A stretch of DNA of 28,439 bases, from assembly GCA_000320545.1 (NCBI GenBank), contig ADNK01000738.1, forward strand, positions 1-28,439. Reading direction: 5' to 3'. The position numbers and the translations under genes are program-made. The notes below the pieces were generated by a model that was not told the origin of the DNA, ran no database searches, and saw only the letters and a program-made list of their open reading frames with translations. Source of the stretch: Bigelowiella natans CCMP2755 (Eukaryota > Cercozoa > Chlorarachniophyceae). Shown here piece after piece: positions 21,836 to 28,439 of the stretch; position 1 is the stretch's first letter; each line of letters begins with the position of its first letter.

Positions 21836-22870
21836 ATGTTTTACTTCAAACGGCCGTCTTCCAAACGCCCCGAGGGTCTGAAAGATTGCACTGTAAAAAA
21901 TGTGGCGCAGATGATCATCCGAGGAAAGCTAAAAAATATTGCATTTCTCACCGGTGCAGGTATATCTGTGGCTGCAGGTATTCCTGACTTTCGATCCCCT
22001 GGAGGTATGTACGATACACTACGGCCCGAGCTTCTAACTGCAACAAAGAAACAAAGAGATAACATGGCAATCGACCCTACCGCTGTGGTTTCTTGGGATC
22101 TTTTCAAAGAGAACCAGTTTCCCTACATGGAACTTCGTCGTCCATTTATCCTTGGGGGTGATAAAAGTACATGGAAGCCAACTCTGGCGCACTTCTTTAT
22201 GAAACTTTGCGAGGATAAAAAGCTCCTGAAACGGATATATACCCAAAACATCGATGGGTTGGATTACCACCTTGGCATTGCCGACGAGAAGATTGTCCCA
22301 GTGCACGGCTCGCTAGGTCGTGCGTCTTGTGAATTCTGTGGCGCTCTTTACCCTATCGATGAGCTAAGAAAGCAGATTAAAACGAAAATTAAAGATATTT
22401 ATTGCACAGACAAAGATGCTCCAAAAGAGTCGCAAAACATTCTGTGCCTAGAGTGTAAGATGCCTGGAGTTAAGCCGAGCACAGTACTGTATGGGAGGCA
22501 ATTGCCTGATGCATTCTTTGAGGCAAAGGAGAAAGATCTACCTGAAGTGGATCTTTTAGTTGTAATGGGAACTTCCTTAACTGTTGGTCCCGCAAACTTG
22601 GTACCACTAGAAGTTAACGGCGACTGTGTACGCATGGTGATCAATCGTGAACCAGTAGGAGAAGATCTAGGAATAGATTATGCGGGGGAAGCTGAGAGAG
22701 ATGTTTTTGGAAAAGGCGACTGCGATTCTGTTGTTTTAGAACTAGTAAAAGAACTTGGTTGGTTGGATGACCTGAAGAAGTGTGTAGACGACATGGCTCC
22801 GAAGAGCGCTGCATTGCTAAACACAGGCCCAAAATTGCAATCGGACGAGAAAATGAAGGACAAAAAATGA
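21836..22870 (+). CDS. Class I-type sirtuin (NAD+-dependent protein deacylase), 344 aa
   Basis: One uninterrupted frame. Sir2 core motifs: GAGIS (40-44) and GIPDFRSPGG (48-57) for NAD binding, TQNIDGLD (136-143), catalytic His157 in PVHGS, a zinc site from C165/C168 and C204/C207, GTSLTVGP (245-252) and the INRE segment near the end of the core. The MYDTLRPELL loop after the NAD motif resembles SIRT2-like class I enzymes. These enzymes remove acyl groups from lysine using NAD+. No targeting signal is evident at the N-terminus (basic, FKRPSSKRP), and the tail is Lys-rich. The Met at 21836 gives normal spacing to the GAG motif. The gene has no intron, unlike its neighbours with 19 and 17 exons. 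Substrate and compartment cannot be told from sequence. Confidence 0.96.
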   Translation: MFYFKRPSSKRPEGLKDCTVKNVAQMIIRGKLKNIAFLTGAGISVAAGIPDFRSPGGMYDTLRPELLTATKKQRDNMAIDPTAVVSWDLFKENQFPYMELRRPFILGGDKSTWKPTLAHFFMKLCEDKKLLKRIYTQNIDGLDYHLGIADEKIVPVHGSLGRASCEFCGALYPIDELRKQIKTKIKDIYCTDKDAPKESQNILCLECKMPGVKPSTVLYGRQLPDAFFEAKEKDLPEVDLLVVMGTSLTVGPANLVPLEVNGDCVRMVINREPVGEDLGIDYAGEAERDVFGKGDCDSVVLELVKELGWLDDLKKCVDDMAPKSAALLNTGPKLQSDEKMKDKK

Positions 22871-23980
22871 TTTGTCCGCATGATCGTCAACTAGGATGCA
22901 TCGCGTCATCGATTATCATCACTAGATCACTAGATCACCACATATCGATTGTGTAGATCACATCACATCATAATCATTCGTGTTGTGCGCCCATGACTAC
23001 TGAATTGCACGTAGTTTCCACAATCCTAGAATGTCTAGATGTGTGTTTTGCTGCTCCATATTGTAACTTTTATCAATTCGTTCGATAAACATTGCACACA
23101 CCTAGACACTACATGCAGCACAGCTAGCTAGCTAGACAACTCTAGAGTTGCACGACAGACCACAGTATGACAGCTAGCTAGCCAGACAACTCTAGAGTTC
23201 CAGGCCACTAAAAAGTGAAGTTATTCGCTGGTCGAACATGATCTACACTAGTCTAGCGATGTCTAGATGTAGCTAGCTAGCTAGCTAGACATGCATGACC
23301 AGATGAGCCTACCTATAAATACCTAGCTTGCTAGCTACAACAAGTCAGCTAGCCGCAGATCTAGCTAGCTAGAGATGCACAATTATGCGTACACATCGCC
23401 CTAGCATCGCAGCTACTAGCTAGCTAGCTAGCGCTATCGATCACATGTAGCTCTGCTATAGTCTAGACTAGTGCAGCTAGCTCTAGAGCTAGCTAGCTAG
23501 GCACGTCTTGGACTTGATCGATTTCATGAACAACTCTAGAACTAGCTTGCTCTAGTGCTCTAGAGCTTGCTAGCTTGTGTGTAGACAAGACAGATTGCTA
23601 GATTGCATTCACCACAAATTAGCAAACGCACACAGCTAGCTAGCTAGCATGATCAAAAAATGACTAGACATGTCGACGTCACTTTGGGTTACATGCGATC
23701 ATGGACATGGTGTGAAGTTGTTGTGTCTACATCCCCTGCCCCCTGCCTGCGCTAACTAGCTAGTGCGTCACGTGCAAATGAAGCCAGCACCGACCGAACG
23801 CTAACGCTGCTGCTCCTGCGGCTGATTTCATGTCAGATGGAACGGTACATTTGCGTTTAGTTGCGAATGATAAAATTGCAAATGTTGCATGGAAACAACA
23901 TCACATTATGCATTGATATCAACTATGACTTTTGGACCGCACAATTAATGTGACGTGTTGGCATGATGTTCAAAGAAACT
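22871..23980. other. Convergent intergenic region, long CTAG-rich tract
   Basis: This lies between the sirtuin stop and the beta-thymosin-like stop. About 22915-23770 is saturated with CTAG, mostly in GCTAGCTAG chains and as TCTAGA. It includes a near-perfect 29-bp direct repeat and a 12-bp palindrome (separate entry). No gene-like frame is visible. The CTAG density falls off before 23800. Confidence 0.8.
23121..23199. repeat. 29-bp direct repeat with AACTCTAGAGTT palindrome, 50-bp period
   Basis: Bases 23121-23149 and 23171-23199 agree at 28 of 29 positions. Each copy contains a CTAG chain followed by the perfect 12-bp palindrome AACTCTAGAGTT. A related partial copy (AACTCTAGAAC) occurs near 23531. 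The repeat lies within the tail-to-tail junction of the sirtuin and beta-thymosin-like genes. Confidence 0.85.
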
Positions 23981-24275
23981 CTACTTTTTCCCCTTTTCGG
24001 CCTTGGACGCAAGGTATGCTTTCTTTTCTGCTTCACTTAGCCCTTCTGTAGGTTTCTCAACTTTTTTGAGACCTGCGCCAGTTTTTCCAACCTTCTTTAT
24101 TGCCCCAGTAAGCTTTGTGTGGGGGTCGATGTTGTCGGTTTTCGGGGCTTCTACGTGTTTCAATTTTGGTGCTTGTTGAATTTCCTTGAGGTCAACCTAG
24201 AATGTGTTCAGATTTTGAGAATCCATTAAAATATTAGGCGAAGAAGGTGACCTTGGTTTGTTTTTCACCAGACAT
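23981..24275 (-). CDS. Double beta-thymosin/WH2 (actobindin-like) actin-binding protein, 79 aa
   Basis: Exon 1 is 24275-24252 (8 codons). A 55-bp intron follows (24251-24197, GT-AG), then exon 2, 24196-23981. The joined chain has two copies of the actin-binding linker motif: LKHVEAP at residues 20-26, preceded by the amphipathic stretch VDLKEIQQAPK, and LKKVEKP at 51-57, preceded by GAIKKVGKTGAG. The C-terminus is Lys/Ala-rich. Beta-thymosins and WH2 peptides bind monomeric actin through an N-terminal helix and this LKKT/LKKV-like motif. Acanthamoeba actobindin has the same two-motif layout and similar size. The likely role is actin-monomer buffering in the cytosol. Without the splice the frame from the ATG stops after 13 codons, so the intron is needed. 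Its donor GTCACC is weak. Confidence 0.85.
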
Positions 24276-27200
24276 GATTGCGTGGGTTGGTGTGTGAGAT
24301 GTGTGATTTGAGATTTGTGACCCGGAAAATATTAATCAGATCTTCCGAAATCAACCCTGCAGAGAACATGTCAATAGAGACATGGACCGGAGGATGTCGC
24401 ACAAGATTTTATATCGAGAATTTTGTTGCCATCCGTCCATTTGTGTTCTGTTTCACTCCACAATAACCTCAAAACTGGCGGAAACCCAACGTTATCGGCC
24501 AAAAAGCAGCACACATTTAGCTTCAAATGTCTCCTACGTCACAATATCTTGAAAGTCTTATGAGGATGTTGTGGGTCATTTTTACGTATTGTACCAAATC
24601 AGGAATCAGGTGTTGAGGTACCCCCACTGGGAATACCCACGTGGTGTAAAAAGAGAAATGTGATACGTGAAACCAACCCAGGCCGCCTTTGCTTCCGAGG
24701 AGACATTTCAGTCCTTGCATTCTTGAACTTAATCCCTTATTGTCCGGACAATGCTTCCGAGGAAGCATAAATGGTACAAATCTAGGCGGAAATAGTGAAT
24801 GAAAATTTTGTGATGTCTCACATATGAGATTTTGTGCACGGAATTTTTTACATTTTTTATTTAAAATAAGGTAATTTATATCGATTCTATACATAATCGG
24901 AACTCTTTGTACATTTTGGCCAACACCGATATCTAAATAGAATTTTCAAGAGAGATGAAAGTGTTTTCTGTAAAGATTGTTTCGTTTGTGCCTTAATCAA
25001 AAAGTTTCTTCCGTAACACAATCCAAGCGAAGGGGAAGGCTCGCCACCCTCCCCGGTCGTCTTGCTCAAAATTACTTCAGAAAATCATTCCGCTCTGGAG
25101 GAAAAGTTGCTTCTATACTGAAGAAACGCTGGTTTGTTTTTGTTACTTGCAAAAACGAACACCTCTCTCTAGATCATCTCCACACGTCGAGTATTATCTC
25201 GTCATCTCGCTCTGGTTGCCGCCTAGTTGCACTACCTTCCTTTATCAAAGTGCCAGGCAATATCCTATTGGCAACGCTGGATCTAAAATCCTTAGAAATA
25301 AAGACCAGCAACAGAGACGTAAAATAAAAACATGCTAAGCATCGATTCGCCTCGTTCCTTTATTTTAGGCGTGCTCGGTTGAGGGAAAAAGTCTGATAGG
25401 TGCAGTTATTCAATCTTTGAAACAAAGTGAGTTTCAAAATAACTGTTGCTTGCTCGCGCTTCGATAAGAATCCTATATGTGAATATCCTCCTCGTTCAAT
25501 TGAACATCCTCATCAATTCCTTCACAGAAGCTACTCAATAACTTGAAATGTATGCAAACATCCTACAAATCCTGTATTATCATTCCAACAGATGGTTGTG
25601 AATGATGCCATATGAGGGAAGCTGGAAAGGTAAAGCCTGTCTCCTCGCGTCAACTGAGCTGCAAACTTTGTATTCGTCATTCACCATAGGGCTTTCTTTA
25701 GTCAAAAGCGGGCAACAATGAGTCAGGTGGCCCCTGATGATACCCTCCAAATGGAGTAATACTTGAAGTATCTTTTTCTAAACGAACTTCAAGGGGGACC
25801 CGTAGCCATGATACACTTTGAAAAATTGCTGTTAGTTCATTGTCTACACATCGCTTCCGAATCTGGACCACGGTGTACATCATGATTGCGTGGATTGACA
25901 TCGCAACGCCTGGATGTGCATGCATGATGCTCTGGCTGGCTAGTACCAACGAGCACGCGTGTGAACAACGTCCATCTAGTATGCTAGCTGTGCATGTGTG
26001 TGTGCATCGCATCTGCCAAGCTAGCTAGCTAGCTAGTCCAAGCAAGCAGGATGCAGACAAACAAATTGCTGGCCCTCGATTTCGGATCGAATGCCATTCG
26101 ATCTGGTGTTTGTGCATTGTCATGTCAATCTAGCAGTCATCCAGCACACTGGCACACCTGCTAGTCTGGACATGCCAGCATGCTGTTTTCCAGTTTGTCA
26201 CCAAACAGTCACGATGCACGATCAATTTGGCAATCCGAGACGTGTGCACAGTGCGCACTGCTAGACTAGCTAGACTAGCTAGCTAGCTAGCGCACTGAAC
26301 GTCGACGTTGATCTTGTGCACTCTGGCACTCCGATCCAGCTCTCTGGCTAGCTGGCACGCTGGCACTCCAGCACTGCTAGACTGCTAGACTGTCTAGCTG
26401 TCCACATGTCGCTAGCTAGCTAGGTCGGTGTGACGACGTGCGTGCAGTCGTGACCACCCTAGCACCACTAGACCAGACCAGTGCAACTGCGCTGCTCTGA
26501 TGCAGCCTGAGCTGTGTGAGAGATCTCCAGAGCTAGCACTGGAGCACGGCAAGCACGTTGTGTGCGGCACGTTTTTTTTGTGACAACCCCACAGAACAAA
26601 GAATTAGAGAAGCAGGTGTGCAGTGTGGTGCCAGCACCTTTTTCCCGCGTGTGTGCCAAGTGAGCACAATGAGCTACACGGAGCCACACGGAGACAGAAG
26701 GTGACTGAATTGAAGGCAACAGACACATCGCTCCGCTTGTGAACGAACACGCAATTGTTGAGCTAGCTGTGTGCTGTGTGTCTCGCTGTGCTGCTTGAGG
26801 CACACCCAGCTTGTTGGCAGTGCTCGTAGCGCCACATGTTCTCACCGTGCTAGCAGCACATCTTGTCGAATGAACACGATTTTTGAGTTCTTGAACCTTG
26901 TTGTTGGCACCAGAGCAATGCTAGAATGCTAGGGTGGGTGGAACAATGAACAATGATGATGAAATGCATTTCCAAAATGTTGCAAGACATTTGCAGAGTG
27001 CGAAACGCAGTGCCTCGAACTAGCTTCAGTGAGGACAAAGCCACCCTCCGCTCATTGCAACGAACGATGGATTTTTCTGCGAAAAAGTGGCGTTTTCTTG
27101 TTTTTCGAAAGACATATTTTCTGCCATGTCGCACGGTAAAAATGCACACTATTTGGCGTTTTTGTCGATTTCTCAGCTCTCGGGTCTGAATCAGTCGGAA

Positions 27201-27290
27201 ACAGGGCTTCCATTGCCGGGACGACGCTTCCCTCTCCAAACCCCACCCGGACACAAGAAAGTAAAGGACAGCCAGGCACAGATACTGCGC
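24276..27290. other. 3-kb stretch without a supported gene; CTAG tract at 25.9-26.5 kb
   Basis: The left part (24300-25700) has scattered open frames of up to 123 codons (minus 24894-24523) and 116 codons (plus 24977-25327). None resembles a known family and none splices convincingly. About 25900-26480 is a CTAG/GCTAGC-rich tract like those in the convergent junctions, followed by GC-rich anonymous sequence to about 26870. Bases 27050-27290 probably hold the promoter of the gene at 27291. A minus frame of 168 codons (27356-26850) overlaps that gene's first exon and is unsupported. Confidence 0.6.
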
Positions 27291-28151
27291 ATGGACAAAA
27301 CTGCGGGCCAGGTCTCGGTGGAGGCGATGGTACAATCTCACCATGATTCCCAACACGAGAGAAACAGACTTGACTAAATTTGAATGGATGGTGATTTCAA
27401 TGCCGTTGGTTACCCTACATGTCTGCTCCCCATGAACCAGGTGGCATCATCCACCTCCCCCATGCCCGACAGTAAGCTTTCAACCGAAACGAAAGATGTG
27501 ACTCCGCAGAAGAAGCTGACAGGTGCGCTATGATTCTGCAAAGTTTGTAAGTGGTTTCTTGACGTCACCACCGGTTCCCCCCCCTCCACATCAGCAAAGG
27601 AAAGAATTGAAAAAATGCGGAAAAATCAGCGCACACTTGACAGCGAACTATCTGACATATCATTCACAAAGGTATGTGAGTGGTTTCATCTCGCCGAACC
27701 AACGCTCACTTGTAACGTAACCTTTTAGGAAGAAGTGAATGTGGCCGGTACCTCTCCATTGTTTTCTCCCAATGGAAGTACAGCTGGCTCAAGTGCACTT
27801 GCCACCGTATTGCAACAACGCCTGGGTTGGTATACAAGTTCAGGCACATGCCCCCCCCTCTCCCCCCCCCCCCCCAGCGCGCGACACACACGCGCGGTTC
27901 TATTCCGTTCCTTTACATTGAGTAAATTCTTTACATTTAATTGAAAAAGAATCGAAGGAGTCTGTGGAAGGGATAATGAACAACTACAACGGTGGTCGAA
28001 GCGGTGGTGGCGATGACGACGGCGACGATATTGACGACGGTCTCGCGCCTCTAGATGAGGAAGATGATGACTTCCGCGCCAATATGGAGTACGTAAATTG
28101 AATCATGCAAAAAACAAAATCGTGGGGGAATTATGTAAATATTTATATATG

Positions 28152-28184
<33 letters not shown>

Positions 28185-28342
28185 AACATATTTATCAATA
28201 TGTATTGTATTTGTCCTATTGGTTTGCTTTCCTCCTCTTCAATGCTGTTAGGTCACGCTACCGGTCACGTACCCGCAGTGTACACTCAAACGATCAAAAT
28301 AGGTTGCTGCTCCGCATTTGCGCGGCTGCTGCAGTATTATAG
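27291..28342 (+). CDS. Small acidic/basic low-complexity protein, 168 aa, unknown function
   Basis: Six exons: 27291-27311, 27441-27522, 27595-27671, 27729-27825, 27950-28088 and 28252-28342. All junctions are GT-AG and all phases agree, and the stop is at 28340-28342. I do not recognise the protein. In order it has a Ser/Thr/Pro N-terminus, a short charged helix (AKERIEKMRKNQRTLDSEL), a Ser/Gly/Ala stretch ending in a possible helix (ALATVLQQRL), a Gly/Asp-rich acidic segment (GGGDDDGDDIDDG), and an Arg-rich end with a short hydrophobic C-terminus. No signal peptide or membrane span is seen, so it is probably intracellular. The first exon has only seven codons and is the least certain; an upstream frame continuing into it could extend the N-terminus. 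Its 5' flank faces the anonymous 24.3-27.3 kb region. Confidence 0.68.
28149..28184. repeat. (TG)n microsatellite in last intron of the gene at 27291
   Basis: A TG run in the 163-bp intron between 28088 and 28252. Confidence 0.9.
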
Positions 28343-28439
28343 CCAAGGCATAAAAATTCTTGTGATTGATTATATGAATATAAAGAAATGGGACTATAAT
28401 ATGGGAGCGTGATACCGAAGTGAGAGAGCGAGAGTGACA
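28343..28439. other. Short 3' flank at window end
   Basis: About 97 bp after the last stop codon. It contains AATATAAAGAAATGG-type AT-rich sequence but no clear AATAAA signal. No further feature is visible. Confidence 0.5.

Noticed and set aside
21670-21987. Plus-strand frame overlapping the sirtuin start
   Set aside because: Different frame from the Sir2 motifs; no resemblance to any family.
24751-24768. 18-bp inverted repeat ATGCTTCC-GA-GGAAGCAT
   Set aside because: No T-run, gene end or second copy of the full palindrome that would give it a role; could be chance in 28 kb.
24523-25327. Frames of 116-123 codons on both strands
   Set aside because: No conserved motifs and no in-phase partner exons.
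26850-27356. 168-codon minus-strand frame
   Set aside because: Low-complexity composition, overlaps the start of the spliced plus-strand gene, no family resemblance.
1-28439. tRNA, rRNA or snRNA genes
   Set aside because: I saw no cloverleaf-like conserved boxes or rRNA segments. A tRNAscan-SE and Infernal run would be decisive.

Overview
The window is nuclear DNA from an intron-rich microbial eukaryote. I base this on GT-AG introns of about 50-450 bp that keep reading phase across as many as 19 exons, on eukaryote-specific families (VHS-GAT/TOM1-like, TMEM184/OST-alpha, beta-thymosin/actobindin), and on dense microsatellites. The lineage cannot be fixed by eye. A stramenopile or another flagellated protist is only a guess. 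The gene models below were built by hand: I followed conserved protein segments from frame to frame and required splice phases to agree.

Layout, left to right: (1) minus strand, 3' end off the window, an LtrA-like multi-pass membrane protein (262-2032). (2) Plus, a large charged protein of about 1153 aa of unknown function (2396-6163). (3) Minus, a six-exon secreted cysteine-rich protein (7577-9360). (4) An unresolved open region (9608-10069). (5) Plus, a 17-exon TOM1-like VHS-GAT endosomal sorting adaptor, 521 aa (10208-15123). (6) Minus, a TMEM184/OST-alpha (DUF300) seven-helix membrane protein in about 19 exons (16352-21237). (7) Plus, an intronless class I sirtuin (21836-22870). (8) Minus, a two-exon 79-aa double beta-thymosin/WH2 actin-binding protein (23981-24275). 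(9) Plus, a six-exon 168-aa protein of unknown function (27291-28342).

The eight well-supported genes alternate strand strictly (- + - + - + - +), so every junction is either head-to-head or tail-to-tail. The three tail-to-tail junctions (6.2-7.6, 15.1-16.4 and 22.9-24.0 kb) contain DNA crowded with self-complementary tetramers: CTAG/GCTAGC in two of them, GCATGC/TGCA/CGATCG in the other. The head-to-head junctions at 2.0-2.4, 9.4-10.2 and 21.2-21.8 kb lack it. A fourth CTAG tract (25.9-26.5 kb) lies in a 3-kb stretch where I could not build a gene. I regard this as the most interesting non-coding signal. Microsatellites (CT, CA/TG, AT, trinucleotides, homopolymer C/G) are concentrated in introns, often just upstream of the 3' splice site.

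Functionally, the TOM1-like adaptor (ubiquitinated cargo sorting) and the TMEM184-like protein point to membrane trafficking. Nothing links the genes into a single pathway.
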